Counted from the first letter of the stretch, positions 1-10,912 are shown. The stretch: 64,000 nucleotides of DNA from Sciurus carolinensis (GCF_902686445.1 NC_062217.1:88717758-88781757); one strand, 5' to 3'. A program made the numbers and translations. The notes: generated by a model from the letters alone, not told the origin.

Positions 1-53
1 TCCTATCCTGGAAGGAGTCAAGGTCATGCATTCCCACTTGGGGTCTCCTGCAG

Positions 54-207
54 AGTGCCTGCTCTCCATGCCTGCTGGGTCACTACTGCATCTCTACTGG
101 CCTCACCAACCCTTCTGGGCTCTGCAGTGATGGGTTCTTCTGTCTCCAGGGCATTCTCTTCCCCAACAGCTCCCTGGGGGACGGGACCAGTGGCCCATGT
201 CCTGCAG
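54..207 (+). pseudogene. GCC2/GCC3 cysteine-rich exon 1 (gene remnant)
   Basis: Between a good acceptor (ctcctgcag, ending at 53) and donor (ctgcag/gtaccc at 208) the frame starting at 54 is fully open with no ATG. It reads as a cysteine-rich module with SACSPCLLGHYC near the start, then GLTNPSGLCSDGFFC, and ends GPCPAG. This C-x2-C-x3-G-x-YC...G-x-C-x2-GFFC pattern is that of GCC2/GCC3 (ephrin-receptor-like) repeats, which occur in extracellular multi-repeat proteins. The exon ends in phase 1, and its split Gly continues into the block at 463. The parent gene is not identified; it would begin before the window. Seen alone the exon is intact, but its partners are damaged, so I call the locus a pseudogene. 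Confidence 0.6.
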
Positions 208-462
208 GTACCCCCTTGGGAAGAAGTAGCTAAGGAGGAACCTGGGAATGTGGGAAATGAGCAATTCCAAAGTCAAGTGGGAGCTCAGCAACCCCTTCCT
301 CTGACACCTGATGGGGGCCAAAAACCCTGGGGAGACTAACAACTGTGGGCTGGATCCTATAGTTCCATGGGCCTGTAAGAGCCCTATAAGCCTGGAAATA
401 CAATGAACAACAGATAGGGGGCTCACTGGAACCCTGACCTGTGAGGTCTGCTTCCTTTTCAG

Positions 463-562
463 GACCTTTTTGACCCCCTGGTACTGTCTCCCCAAAACCC
501 TGCCCTGCAGGAACCCACAACACCCTGACTGCTCAAGGTCACTGTGAGCCTTGTCCCCAGGG
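463..562 (+). pseudogene. GCC2/GCC3 exon 2 with in-frame stop
   Basis: The acceptor cttccttttcag ends at 462 and the donor gg/gtgagtgc starts at 563. In the phase set by the preceding exon the text is a glycine, Pro-Phe, then TGA at 471-473, followed by PPGTVSPKPCPAGTHN and GHCEPCPQG. The family pattern expects a Cys where the TGA stands (G-T-F-C-x-P-G), so a single Cys-to-stop change explains the break. The rest of the module is well kept, including its splice sites. This is the clearest sign that the locus is no longer coding, unless the stop is a sequencing error. Confidence 0.6.
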
Positions 563-952
563 GTGAGTGCTAAGAGACATCCTGGGGACCCTTGAGTTTC
601 TGGACACAACATTTGCATTCCTGCTACAGAAGGTGGCTAAGCCATGGACTATAAAGATTCACCCAAGAATTTCCACAACTCCTACTCAGCCATCTGTCTC
701 TGTCTTGTGATCTCTTTGTTAAGTCTCACTGAGTCATTCCTAATTTCAAGTCTGCAACTGTTTACCTGCCATTTAAGCCATTCACCTCCTTTGACCCCAA
801 ACCCTCAGTTAGGGCACTGCACTGTGCAGAGGAGAATCTCTGAAAGGGTGATAAGTCCAGAAGTCAGTGGTGGACAGTGACCCAGGTAGCCACCTCCAGC
901 ACACATCAGACACCCAGACATCTGATACCTTCCTCTCCTCTCCTCTCTGTAG

Positions 953-1119
953 TTTCTTCTGCCTGGCCAACACCTCATCTGTGGCAGGGAATGAATGTCC
1001 AGCTGGCCACTACTGCCCAGCATCCACCACCTTTGCTTTTCAGTTTCCCTGCCCCAGGGGCACATACAAGCCACAGAGAGGGGGTTTCCAGCAGTCAGAT
1101 TGTACTCCCTGTGAGGCAG
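953..1119 (+). pseudogene. GCC2/GCC3 exon 3, donor apparently lost
   Basis: After a pyrimidine-rich acceptor (tcctctctgtag, ending at 952) an open frame runs FFCLANTSSVAGNECPAGHYC, then PCPRGTYKPQ and DCTPCEAG. Five of the motif's CP-x-G and C-x2-C elements are present, typical of GCC2/GCC3 modules. The module phase predicts the exon to end near 1119 with a split Gly, but the following bases are ggaaag rather than gt, so the normal donor seems mutated. An alternative cryptic donor, gtgagg at 1111, would cut the module short. The frame stays open to 1244 by read-through. Confidence 0.55.
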
Positions 1120-1328
1120 GGAAAGGGAAAGGACCCACCCCATCTTCTTTTTCCCACCCTGGCCACATCAGGTCACACTGTCCCTGCACATTGAGTATAG
1201 GACTAAGGCCTGAATCAGATGAGGAGGTCTGCGCCACAACCTGAGGGCATCTGAGGAGATCATCCCTGGGGGACAGGCAACTCATGTCCTCTGCCCCCAG
1301 CCCAGGGGTATCCTGTTATTTCTTCCAG

Positions 1329-1501
1329 GGTTCTATTGTCTCCTGCCTGGACTGGTGGCCCCATCAAGGCCCTGCAGAGCTGGGTTCTACTGCACTCAGA
1401 GAGCATCTGTCCCTAATCCCACTGATGGGATCACAGGAGACCTCTGCCCTCCAGGACACTCTGTCCCCAGGGCAGCACCTGGCCAGCTCCATGCTCCCCC
1501 G
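1329..1501 (+). pseudogene. GCC2/GCC3 exon 4 (gene remnant)
   Basis: The acceptor tatttcttccag ends at 1328. The frame from 1331 reads FYCLLPGLVAPSRPCRAGFYC, then NPTDGITGDLCPPGHSVP, again two linked GCC2/GCC3-type modules. A weak donor (g/gtgtgtctc) follows at about 1502. The initial gg completes a split Gly if the preceding exon ends at 1119. The later part of the module has lost recognisable cysteines (PRAAPGQLHAPP), so the end is uncertain. No further exon is visible before ERV-1 begins near 1688. Confidence 0.5.
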
Positions 1502-1687
1502 GTGTGTCTCTCTTGGATGAGGTCTACTCTCTGGGCCCCTGAGAGGAGAGAGGAGCTAGAAGTCAGCCTTGTGAGTCTTCTGAAGAGATACACAAGAATA
1601 AATACCTGAATTTCCTTACAGAGCAGAGTCAGTCCTACACAGATAAAGCATGCCATGTGGAAGTTAAAAGAGTAACTGGAATGATAG

Positions 1688-2262
1688 CATGTTTATCTGG
1701 GGGACAATGTCTTATGTGGAAGGTGGCCAACCAGGAGTTATGTTCTGATACTGCCTGACGTAATGCAGTTGTGGGCATTCCTCGATGGAATCTAGACATA
1801 CTGACAGGCCAAGGACCATATGAAGGGCAAGGTAATCAGATTAATTTCCACCCCAGTGTATATCAACAAATTAGTGCTGCTGCCACTAAAGCTTGGAAAA
1901 CGCTTTCAGGTGCTGGCGATCTTCAAGGAAAGTTATCTAAGGTTATCCAAGGCAACAATGAACCCTATGCCGATTTTGTAGACAGATTGATTCAAACAGC
2001 CGGACGTATATTTGGAGATGTAGACCAGGCTATGCCTTTAGTCAAACAGCTTGCATATGACCAAGCAAATAAATGGTGTAAAGAAGCAGTAAGACCTTGG
2101 AAAAACAAAGACCTTGGAGCCTATTTAAAGGCTTGTAGGGATATTAATGAGGCTTTTATTCAAGGTCAGGTTATGGTGCAGCACTTGCACAGGGTCTTAG
2201 AGGCAATGCCAACTCCTGCCCAGGTCAACAGTATTATCAGTGTAAACAATATGGACACATAA
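1688..2262 (+). pseudogene. gag: ERV-1 gag capsid (CA) remnant
   Basis: Capsid builds the retroviral core. The open segment 1771-2262 (163 codons) contains a major homology region around EPYADFVDRL and the downstream CA helices (KACRDINEAF). Similarity to ERV-2 gag extends upstream to about 1688 (a LSGGQ-like stretch) but with a TGA at 1757-1759 in the same register. The N-terminal half of CA and all of matrix are absent. The frame is left at about 2220, just before the nucleocapsid knuckle. Non-functional. Confidence 0.8.
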
Positions 2263-2516
2263 AAAAGAACTGCCCCCAGGGTCCTGTGCCAAAATTATGT
2301 CCCCAATGTAAAAAAGGGAAACTCTGGGCAAGTGACTGTAAATCAACTAGAGACAAAGATGGTAACCCTTTACCTCCAAAAAATGGGAATCAGGGTCCAC
2401 AAATACATGGGGCTATTCAGTCCATACCTCGGACACATTACCCCTTGACTCCCCAACTAGACAAACAAGCGGAAGCACAGGATTGGACCTCTGTGCCTCC
2501 ACCAGAGCAATATTAA
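2232..2516 (+). pseudogene. gag: ERV-1 gag nucleocapsid remnant, two degenerate zinc knuckles
   Basis: Nucleocapsid packages RNA through CX2CX4HX4C knuckles. The first box (2232-2273) lies in a frame shifted from the capsid ORF and has Tyr at the first Cys position, then C, H and the final C. The second box (2298-2339, in the 2286-2516 ORF) reads CPQCKKGK followed by Leu where His is expected, then WASDC. Each knuckle therefore lacks one zinc ligand. The tail is Pro/Gln-rich and ends at 2516, overlapping the dUTPase ORF in another frame, which is the usual betaretroviral gag/pro arrangement. Confidence 0.75.
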
Positions 2517-2970
2517 CTCCAGAGATGGGAGTACAACCAATACCAACTTTGGTTGTCGGCCCATTACCTAAAGGAACAGTGGGACTAGTTCTGGGAAGGA
2601 GTTCTTCTGCTTTAAAAGGATTAAATATTGTCCCTGGAGTTATAGACCCTGATTTTACAGGAGAAATAAAAATCCTTGCTTCTTCACCAAGAGTTGTAGT
2701 AATAATAGCTCAGGGTGATCGCATAGCACAATTGTTGATCTTACCCAGCTGCCATGATCAATATCCATCAAAGAATATAATTAGGGGAAATAAAGGATTA
2801 GGTTCTACTGGCCAAAATATGGGTATGTTAACATTGGATTTAAAAGATAGACCTATGACAAAGTTAGTGATAAAAGGCAAATTTTTGAGGACTTATTAGA
2901 TACTGGGGCTGACAAAATATTATCAAAATTACAGAATGGCCCAAAGCCTGGCCACTTCAACAGGCAGATC
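2483..2970 (+). pseudogene. pro: ERV-1 pro: dUTPase domain and retropepsin start
   Basis: The 2483-2899 ORF contains dUTPase signatures in order: GLVLGRSSS, PGVIDPDFTGEIKI, QGDRIAQLLI and a C-terminal GLGSTG glycine motif. dUTPase hydrolyses dUTP to limit uracil in viral DNA. The retropepsin that follows is broken: the catalytic D-T-G-A-D is encoded at 2899-2913 but in a frame different from the dUTPase ORF, so at least one indel lies between about 2860 and 2899. That frame meets stops soon after. The dUTPase core looks intact; the protease does not. Confidence 0.8.
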
Positions 2971-2975
2971 AGACT

Positions 2976-3293
2976 TTGAGGGGATTGGGTATAGCTTCCA
3001 ATCCTAAGAAAAGTGCAGCCATATTAAAATGGAAGGATGAAGAAAGTCATAGTGGTACCGTCCAATCTTACGTCCTTGAACATCTCCCAGTAAACTTGTG
3101 GGGGAAAGATATCATGGAACAGATGGATTTACATCTCACATCCAAGATCCCATACAGTAATCTAAAAGCTAATCAAATGATGTTAGCCCAAGGACACATA
3201 TGGGGAAAAGGTCTTGGGAAAAATAGTCAAGGACCTACTTCACCCATTTTAGTTACTCCAAAACAAGATAGAAAGGTATTGGATTTTCATTAG
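2976..3293 (+). pseudogene. pro: ERV-1 protease C-terminus with G-patch
   Basis: The 105-codon ORF covers the retropepsin C-terminal part followed by a glycine-rich G-patch (MLAQGHIWGKGLGKNSQG). G-patch domains after protease are specific to betaretroviruses and related ERVs and bind nucleic acid. The ORF ends at a TAG (3291-3293), but the same frame continues open into the RT N-terminus up to a TAA at 3513, so this stop interrupts what is now one continuous frame. Decayed. Confidence 0.72.
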
Positions 3294-4682
3294 GGGGCCA
3301 CTGAAGCAATTAAAATAACATGGAAATCTGATAAACCTGTCTGGGTCCCTCAGTGGCCCCTCTCAAAAGACAAATTAGAAGCAGCCCAACAATTGGTTAA
3401 AGAACAGCTAGAGGCTGGACACATCAAACCATCCACCTCTCCTTTCAATACACCAATATTCATAATAAAAATGAAATCAGGAAAATGGAGGCTATTACAT
3501 GACCTAAGAGCATAAATTCTATAATGGAGCCCATGGGACCTATTCAATTAGGATTACCTACTTTATGAACTATTCCAGTTAATTGGCCCTCCATTGTAAT
3601 TGAGATAAAAGATTGTTTCTTTTCCACTCCGTTACATCCCTCAGACACCAAAAGGTTTGCATTTACTGTGCCCTCACTTAATAATAGTTCTCCTAATAAA
3701 AGATATGAATGGATAGTTCTCCCACAAGGCATGACCAATAGCCCCACTATGTGTCAAATATATGTAAACAAGGCCATTGAACCCATATGCCTAGCAAACC
3801 CTCAACTTTTAATCTATCATTATATGGATGATATTTTGTTAGCTCATAAAGAAAAAAACTGTCTTGGAAAATAGTTATAGTTCCTTAATAAAGTCACTAA
3901 AAAGGTGGGGCTTACATATTGCCATTGATAAGGCACAAATGACAGACACCAAAAACTTCCTGGGATCTATCATAAATGCAACTATGGTTAAACCCACAAA
4001 AATTAGTATTCGAGTAGACCAACTTAAGACTTTGAATGACTTTCAAAAGCTATTAGGTGACATTAACTGGATTAGACCTTACCTTCACTTACCCACCTCA
4101 AGTTTGGGCCCCCTGTTTGACACTCTTAAAGGTGATTCTCATCCCCTTTCTAAGTGGGTGCTTACCCCTAAGGCTCGAAAAGCTCTCAAGCTTGTTGAAA
4201 CAGGTATGGAAAAGGTTCATCTTGATCATACTGACCTAGTTAATCCTTTATCATTCATTGTCTTGGCCACAAATAAGTTACCCACAGGAGTGTTTTGGCA
4301 AAAGGGTCCTATTCTATGGGTTCACATGAATTATGCCCCTAAAAAGGTCTTATCCTTGTTTACTGAATCTGTGGTGGAATTAAGCCTTAGGGCATTAAAA
4401 GTATCCCTTTCCACCTTTGGGTCACATCCCTCCACAATAACTACTCCTTATTCTACTGATCAGATACAATATCTTATTAGTAATTCAAATTCATGGGCTA
4501 TAGTCTTTACTAGTACTTCTGCTGTGTTTGACAATCATTTGCCATCTGATCCTCTTCTCCAATTTTGGAGTCAACATCCTATAATTTTCCCCAAATTCAC
4601 CCGAAAAGAACCTATTATAGGAGCTACCCTTATATTTACTGTTGGATCAAAAAAATGGTATGGGTGCTATTACTGTAAATAA
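3294..4682 (+). pseudogene. pol: ERV-1 pol: reverse transcriptase
   Basis: RT copies viral RNA into DNA. The fingers/palm start is at 3294-3512 ([22 protein letters not shown]) and is cut by TAA at 3513-3515. The palm continues in another frame, with the catalytic Y-M-D-D box at 3821-3832. A further shift leads to the 272-codon ORF 3864-4682, holding the thumb and connection (LLGDINWIRPYLHLPT, GPILWVHMNYAP). At least three breaks are seen, so no functional enzyme is encoded, though the active-site box survives. Similarity to ERV-2 resumes at 3798 and stops near 4420. Confidence 0.85.
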
Positions 4683-4981
4683 TGTTACAGAAACATTGCT
4701 GTTTAATACTCTATCTGCACAACAAACAGAACTATTAGTAGCTATAGAAGTATTCAGAACCCACCATGAGCCCTTTAACCTATTCTCTGATAGCAAATAC
4801 ATTGTTAATGCTATTCAAAATTTAGAATTAACTGGTCTGCTCTCCCTCTCTTCCACCATCACTAAGTATTTACAATCTTTACAAAAACTTCTTTAGGATA
4901 GATAAAGCCCTTTTTTTATTGGGCATGTTTGGGCAAATACTGGCCTTCCAGGTCCTCTAAGTTTACACGATGATTTAACAG
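4642..4981 (+). pseudogene. pol: ERV-1 pol: RNase H domain
   Basis: RNase H removes the RNA template during reverse transcription. The segment contains AQQTELLVAI with the conserved Glu, SDSKYIVNA with the conserved Asp, and after the stops an N-T-G-L-P-G-P stretch typical of the domain's end. It lies in a different frame from the RT ORF but the same frame as integrase. TAG at 4894-4896 and TAA at 4903-4905 interrupt it. The N-terminal catalytic Asp region is poorly preserved at the frame junction near 4640. Confidence 0.75.
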
Positions 4982-4983
4982 AC

Positions 4984-5538
4984 ATGGCCACGAGAGACCC
5001 ACATATCTTTGATGCACTTGAAAATGCAAAAAATTTTCATTCCAAATTTCATGTAAATGCTTCTACTCTACATTTACGCTATCAGATTACTAAGGCAACA
5101 GATGGGGACATAGTCAAGTTTTGTGCTAAATGTGGTACACTTATTCCTAACCCCTCATTAGGAGTAAATCCAAAAGGGCTTCAGCCCAATCATATTTGGC
5201 AAATAGATGTAACCCATTATTCAGAATTTGGAAAACTACAATTCATCCATGTGTCAATAGATACCTTTTCAGGATTTATTATGGCCTCTGCTCATGCTGG
5301 AGAAAAAAACAAAGATGTAATAACACACTGTTTATATTCTTTCTCCATCCTAGGGGTCCCCAAACAAATTAAAACAGATAATGGTCCTGGATATATGTCC
5401 CAGGCCTTTAATCAATTTTGTTCCACCCTTGGTATTCAACATGTCACAGGAATTCCCTATAATCCTACTGCACAAAGCATTGTTGAACGTGCCCATTTAA
5501 CACTTAAAAACATGCTTTATAAACAAAAAGGGGAATAG
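4984..5538 (+). pseudogene. pol: ERV-1 pol: integrase, core intact
   Basis: Integrase inserts viral DNA into the host chromosome. The 184-codon ORF has an N-terminal zinc-binding His/Cys group (His19, 23 and 30; Cys47 and 50) and a catalytic core with Asp75 (WQIDVTHY), Asp132 (KTDNGPGY) and Glu168 (SIVERAHL). The last two are separated by exactly 35 residues, the D,D-35-E spacing. It ends at 5538 with a stop after KQKGE, before a full C-terminal DNA-binding domain; the same relative place is open in ERV-2, so this is likely a single-base lesion. It has no ORF start of its own, since it belongs to the pol frame. Confidence 0.85.
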
Positions 5539-5836
5539 GGGCATCATACAGATCCCCAAAAGACAAATTATCTGTTGCCTTGTTCATTTTAAATTTTTTA
5601 AATCTCGATTCTGAGGACCGATGGACTGCTGACTGTCATTCAGAGCCTAATAAAAAACATCTACCTCAACTGCTCTGGAAGGACATTCTATCAGGACAAT
5701 GTAAAGGCCCAGATCCAGAATTAATCTGGACCTGAGGATCTGTTTGTGTTTTCCCACAGGACACACAATCGCCAATTTGGGTGCCTGAAAGTTTGGTCAA
5801 GACTTCCTCAATAGAAAACCAAGAACAACAAGAAAG

Positions 5837-6061
5837 ATGTGGAAGTTCCTCCAATTGTTGTTGTTGATGATCCCTCACCATGTTAATGGAGGAGCCATGC
5901 ATTACCTATGGGGGATAGTAAAGGTGTGTCCTTGCCCTTTGCCCCTTACTAACTCTTCCAATCTATATCCTCCTATTCTTACCACTAATTCCACATTAGG
6001 GTTACCTACTGTACCCTTTTCTCCTGACTTAGCACCCTTCCCAAATGGCTCCTACAACTAA
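5837..6061 (+). pseudogene. env: ERV-1 env N-terminal stub
   Basis: The ORF begins with MWKFLQLLLLMIPHHVNGG, a plausible signal peptide, followed by a short Pro/Asn/Thr-rich stretch with potential N-glycosylation sites, and stops after 74 codons. ERV-2 has the homologous start at 32307. About 200 bp later the polypurine tract and LTR begin, so almost all of surface and transmembrane Env has been deleted. The identification rests on position after pol and conservation between the two copies. Confidence 0.6.
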
Positions 6062-6247
6062 GCAGGTTATGTGGGAACCTCCCCCCATGTTTGGCTATAC
6101 TAGACTGGTAGTCAGAGATGGGTAAGATTCATGAAGAGCTCATACCAACCTAAGACAGGGAATGAAGATATAAGCTTCATTTTCCAATGATGGGTAAGGA
6201 TGTTGCTCTGTCATGGACAACCTAAAACAGGCATGGCCTTTTTATAA

Positions 6248-6262
6248 ACAAACAGGGGGAGA
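6248..6262 (+). promoter_or_regulatory. ERV-1 polypurine tract
   Basis: The purine-rich run aaacaaacagggggaga immediately precedes the TG of the LTR at 6263. It matches the position and character of the ERV-2 tract. It would prime plus-strand DNA synthesis. Confidence 0.6.
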
Positions 6263-6511
6263 TGTGGGCTGGCAGGGAGCCAAAGTGCGTGCTTGGTATG
6301 CCTAGAGAAAAACAGGAAACTATTACATTTGGCTCATGTATGCTTGAGCTTGTGATTGCTTGACCTTTAACAGGATGGGGTGGATATATCTGATCGAAAT
6401 TGCTTATGCATGAGACTGCTTATATATAGAGGGTGCTATCCGAATAAAAAAAAGAGCACCTTCATGACAATCTGAGGTGTATGTGTCTTTATGTCCCTCT
6501 GGACAGCAACA
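6263..6511 (+). mobile_element. ERV-1 3' LTR (short form)
   Basis: It starts TGTGGGCTGG after the polypurine tract and can be aligned to the ERV-2 LTR through gagaaaaacaggaa, cttgacctttaa, catatctgat and the polyadenylation block. A TATA-like tatata lies near 6420 and AATAAA at 6443-6448. The LTR is about 100 bp shorter than those of ERV-2, owing to roughly 60 bp missing near its start and roughly 50 bp missing further in. The 3' end is set at a CA near 6511 with an uncertainty of several bases. No target duplication can be checked because the 5' end is gone. Confidence 0.75.
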
Positions 6512-8849
6512 GGGAATGAAAGTGACCAACGACCTCTACATGTGTCAGCAAGGATGTAACCCAGTCTTCAAAGGCAGAGTAATAAAGTGATAAAATAGCA
6601 TGATCCCATCTACATTCAAAAAGTGGAAAACTAGAGAATCTGTTATTTAGTCATACTCAAAGTAAAATATTTCACACATTTGTATTTCATAGAGAGTAAA
6701 ATATAGTGAGATGCACATATGATATCAAATGCAGTTCTTAAGTTAGGAAACAAAGTTCAGGTGGGAACTTGGAGTAAATCAGGGAGAGGAACATGAGAGA
6801 CTGTTGTTTTGGTGATGTTCATTTTCTAATTGGATAGCAGTCTCAGTTTTATTGTTATTGATGCAATTATGTGTATCTTACATATATTAAAAACTTCACT
6901 CGTGAATATTTTAAAATTTAAAATATATAGATTACATGAGGTACTAATTGAGGATGTCTATCTCACTTATCTGTTAAAACATCTAAAAGTCATTTTAGAG
7001 TTATTTTGAATTTATTTTTGTAACTCATTATCCTAGGTAAGATCAAATAAAAGTTGATTGAAATGCAAATATTCATCTAGTATATTCATAATCAGGAATC
7101 TATACCCCTGTTAAAAATAACCAGTTGTACATATCAATTCTCTGTTTATTATGTGTTTCAAGTTACATAACAATCTTTAAAAAAATATTTAGCTAGCAGA
7201 TTGAATATATTCAAGGTATACCATATGATGATATGATAGATGTATTTATTGTATAATCATCAACATGCCCAAATTAATGAACACATCCATCACCCACATG
7301 CAACTCTTTGAGGAGTTCTAGCGACTCTCCATGCTCTTTTCATAGTCCCCAATTACAGCTTCTCCTTTCCTTTCTTTAATAGTCTTTTGAGATTTTTCCC
7401 TCAACTGTGTCCTTTCATCCTTTCATGGCAGATTTTTTAGTCCCATGGGTAAGTTATTTCATTGTATCAACTACATTTTCAAGGACCTCATGCTATCTGA
7501 TGGGCTGGAAGGACCAGCCATTTCATTAGAGGTACCAAGCTCATTAGGGAAGGAGAACTGTTCCTGTGGTTGTGTTTTGGCCAAAACTACAAATTCTGCC
7601 TTGTAGGTCACAAATCCATCATCTCATGTACATATTATCCTATCTCCCAGAGTTTTATTATCCTCCAGGAAATTTTGCTGATAGCTTCATTCTTCCAAAG
7701 TGTATTTGTCACATCCAGTCTTGATGCTGGAGTGCAGATTTCAAGTCACATATAATGTGAGGTTTACCTGGAGTACCTTTATCATTTTTATTGAATGATC
7801 ACCATAAGTAAATTTTTATGTGGAAAGAAAGCAATAAATGGTGTGGTTTGCATTGCCAAGATAGAAAGGGAATCTAGCAACTTGGCTGGTTGTTGATAGA
7901 TGAATACAGTTGAAGCAGAGTCCATAAGGGACACAGTTTTCAAGAATGTACTTCAACAAAGCTTTCTTTATGATGCTAAAGGGTTAGGGACACGAAAATA
8001 TGTCTTATTTTAACTGTGCTTGATCATTCTTATTTTGAGTATTTTCTATTCTATAGATGCATCTATAAATTATTGAACAAGTAAGACTTTACCAAAACAC
8101 ATTAGTAAGAACTTGGAGGATTTCTTTAACATCAAGAGGATGGCCAAAGGACTGGTTCATGTTCATTCACACCACTGGTCAGCTCCAGATTTGCACACAT
8201 TAGGGTCAAAAACCAGTCACTACTTCTGTGTCTGAGCTCTCTTCTGTGCAAACTGCTCCTCTGACTCTCTTGAGGGTGCAGAGAGAAGGAAGGGCAACAA
8301 GAAGGATCCTTCTGTGCATGAATCGCAATTATTTTTTATTTCTGAGTGGCAGTACACGAGTGGGGCATACTGGTTCTTTGGTATGATGTGCCAGAGGCAT
8401 TTAATCAGAAATGCCTCCCAACATGAGAAAGGAAAACAGCTCTCAATGCTAGGGAAGGTTATTACAGAGTGCTGGCCTGAACTCATAAGGCTTTGTCCAA
8501 TCCCACCTCAGACATAGCATTCAGCTGTTTGAAAAACAAACTTTTGTTTTCTGTGCTCAGTTGGTCCAACTATTGCCCTTCCTTCCCTGTGGCTTAATTG
8601 AAAATAACATAGAATCATAATCATTTGAGTATTTTTCCCAGCAGTTCCTAGATGAAAATGTGAAGCAGTATGCTAGTGTATCTAGGAGAGAGATTAAAGC
8701 TGAGTTTGTGAGGAATGGACACCTTACATTGTTTGAGCCCCATCTCTTGTTTCCATTTTTACCTCAAAGAGACTTTTTAAAAATTTTGGTCTGTATGTAA
8801 CTATTTTTCAATGTGCTTCCTTATAAACATCAAAGTATGAGAGTATATT

Positions 8850-9095
8850 TCATACCAGATGAAACAATGCAGTTGGAAAACTGTGACTCTGTCCAAACTG
8901 GTTTGGGTCATATTCAAATGCTATGAAACTGAGTCTCAGATCCTCTAGCAAAGGGAGGATTGGCATTCCCTCCACTGGAAGGTCCACATATTTAGAAAAA
9001 CAATATTCTTCCTGGACTTCTGGGCAGTAGATTGGCCTCCCCAGTGAGATGGATGATGTGGTTCCCATAATTAAATCTGTGGACACCCAGAAGGT
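8850..9095 (-). other. Exon-like open frame of unknown origin
   Basis: On the minus strand an acceptor-like cttctaacag is followed by about 82 open codons (MTFWVSTDLIMGTTSS..., CPEVQEEYCFSKYVDLPVEG), and near the end a possible donor (ctg/gtatga at about 8848). The composition looks protein-like (charged and aromatic mix, three Cys), unlike neighbouring chance ORFs. I do not recognise a family. It could be a fossil exon, part of a processed pseudogene, or chance; no second exon was identified nearby. Confidence 0.2.
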
Positions 9096-10814
9096 CATTC
9101 TGTTAGAAGGCAACAGTTTCTCATATTTCTATGCCTGACTGCTTCTCTAAGGCAGCTATTTTGTCAAATTATCTAATTGTACTTTTTGGTTAGGTTTATG
9201 AACTGTATTCATTGTAACTGAAGAAGAATGAGGTAGGAATTCACAGAAATCAACATGGAAGGGAAACTTAAAAGGGCAAGTTTGAGCAACAGCAGCTAGA
9301 CCCTACTTTTAGTGGGGCATATCTGGTCTAAAGTGATTTCTTTCCTCCTCTATCATTTAATCTTCTGCCATGCTCAATTCTTCTTCACGTTAGAAAGAAA
9401 AAAATCTCTGCTCTTTAGGAAAGAAAAGGTTGTCAGGTATGTATAACACATTCTGGTTTTCTGGAAATTGAAAATATCTTCTGAGACTCAACAGACCATA
9501 GATATTATTCAAGAAACTACAGTTCACATAATTTAGGGAAAGAATCAGTAAACTATGAACTATGAGCCAAATCTAGCTTACTACTTGTTTTTGTAAATGA
9601 AGTTATATTAGAACCCAGCTACGTTTAACTGATTTAGATTCTATTGTCCATAAATCCAAACTATTTAATGTCTGATCCCTTTCAGGAGAAGTTTGCAGGT
9701 CCATTAATTAGGAATGTGATTCAAATGTGAAAGTTCATGAGTTGTCTAAATATGAAGAAATATGATTAAAGAATATTAGGCAAGGTGTATGAATGAATGG
9801 TAGGCATTTTGTGAAAGTTTGTAAAGTTGGTACTGAGGAGGTATCAAACTTTCAGTGTATTTCAGAATTCTCTCTTCTTCATGGATTTAGGCTTTCTTAT
9901 CTCCACTGCACAGTCCATGCTGTAAATTATACTCAGCCCTATTGTGACTATGATGTTTTATTTTTTAGAAGGAAGATGCCTAAGTAACTTCAATGTAAAT
10001 CAAAAGCAATAGAGACTACAAGGACAAAATGGATTTCAGGAAGAGATGAGTAAATATTTGGAATACAGAGGAAGGTATAACACAATATTTAAGAAAATGG
10101 GGTTTTAAGATAGAAAACACCTCTTTTCTTGCTGCTGTAACATAGAAAAATGAAATTAAAATAAGCATTTGAAAATACCTCCAAGCAAACAAAGTTTAAG
10201 ATCCCACTGGACTAGAAACAGAAGTTTCTCAAAATCAGAATTCCAATCTGATGAAGACTCCAGTAAATGAATGCATTTTGGATTTACTGGACTGGATATT
10301 ATTCTGAAATTCTTATTGTTTTCACCCAAAAGAATTGACTTGTCCAGTCCTTGACAAGTCTAGCAACAATTATCCCTTCTGCCATGTCTTATTTTGGCAA
10401 GTAGTAAGGGCACATTTGTCCTATTCCATAAAGAAGGATGAGATTGAACAAAGTCACTTAATCGGTCCTAATATTTGCCATTGCACAAAAGATCCACAGT
10501 AATTTAGGATGGTGAAATTGCTCAGTTTAGAACAGGAGAAACCCCTGGAGACTGTTTTCTAATCATTCATAGTGAAATTATCATAGTGTAATCTTTGAAT
10601 TCAGATTTACCTGAATTACAGTTGCCACTTTTTTTGTATAAGTTGGGGGAAATGATATGCTCTCCAAACACCAATCTTTTTATGTATTAGATATAGAAAA
10701 TAATATACCCTTAGAAGTCTAAATAGTACAGTCATTGGGGAAAGCATTTTTCACATAATACTTTAATATATAGTAGCAAGCTTATCCCATTCTTCTCCAT
10801 CATTATATACAAAA

Positions 10815-10912
10815 AGGGACAGAGACATGATGAACCACGGTAAGTTATTTGCACCAGCAAATGAAGCTCATAAGTGGCAGAATTAGAATCATAAACCAAA
10901 TTTTCTGGTGCC
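10815..10912 (+). repeat. MIR-like ancient SINE fragment
   Basis: The order gggacagagac, gtaagttatttgc, cataagtggcagaattagaatc, then ttctggtgcc follows the MIR core and 3' part (gacagagagg / taagtaacttgcc / taagtggcagagctgg). Diverged and short. Confidence 0.5.

Larger units (their letters stand above)
1688..6511 (+). mobile_element. ERV-1: 5'-truncated betaretrovirus-like (class II) provirus
   Basis: The domain order is capsid, zinc knuckles, dUTPase, protease, G-patch, RT, RNase H, integrase, short env start, polypurine tract and LTR. dUTPase fused upstream of protease and a G-patch after it are hallmarks of betaretroviruses and their endogenous relatives (class II ERVs, including IAPs). 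Similarity to ERV-2 (29895-33173) begins abruptly near 1688, inside capsid, so the 5' LTR, leader and N-terminal gag are missing. All reading frames carry frameshifts or stops. This copy keeps pro and pol segments that ERV-2 has lost, and so serves as the reference for ERV-2's deletions. Confidence 0.88.

Noticed and set aside
601..700. A further GCC2/GCC3 exon after the acceptor-like ctgctacag at 620-628
   Set aside because: The following frames show no Cys/Gly pattern and reach a stop quickly.
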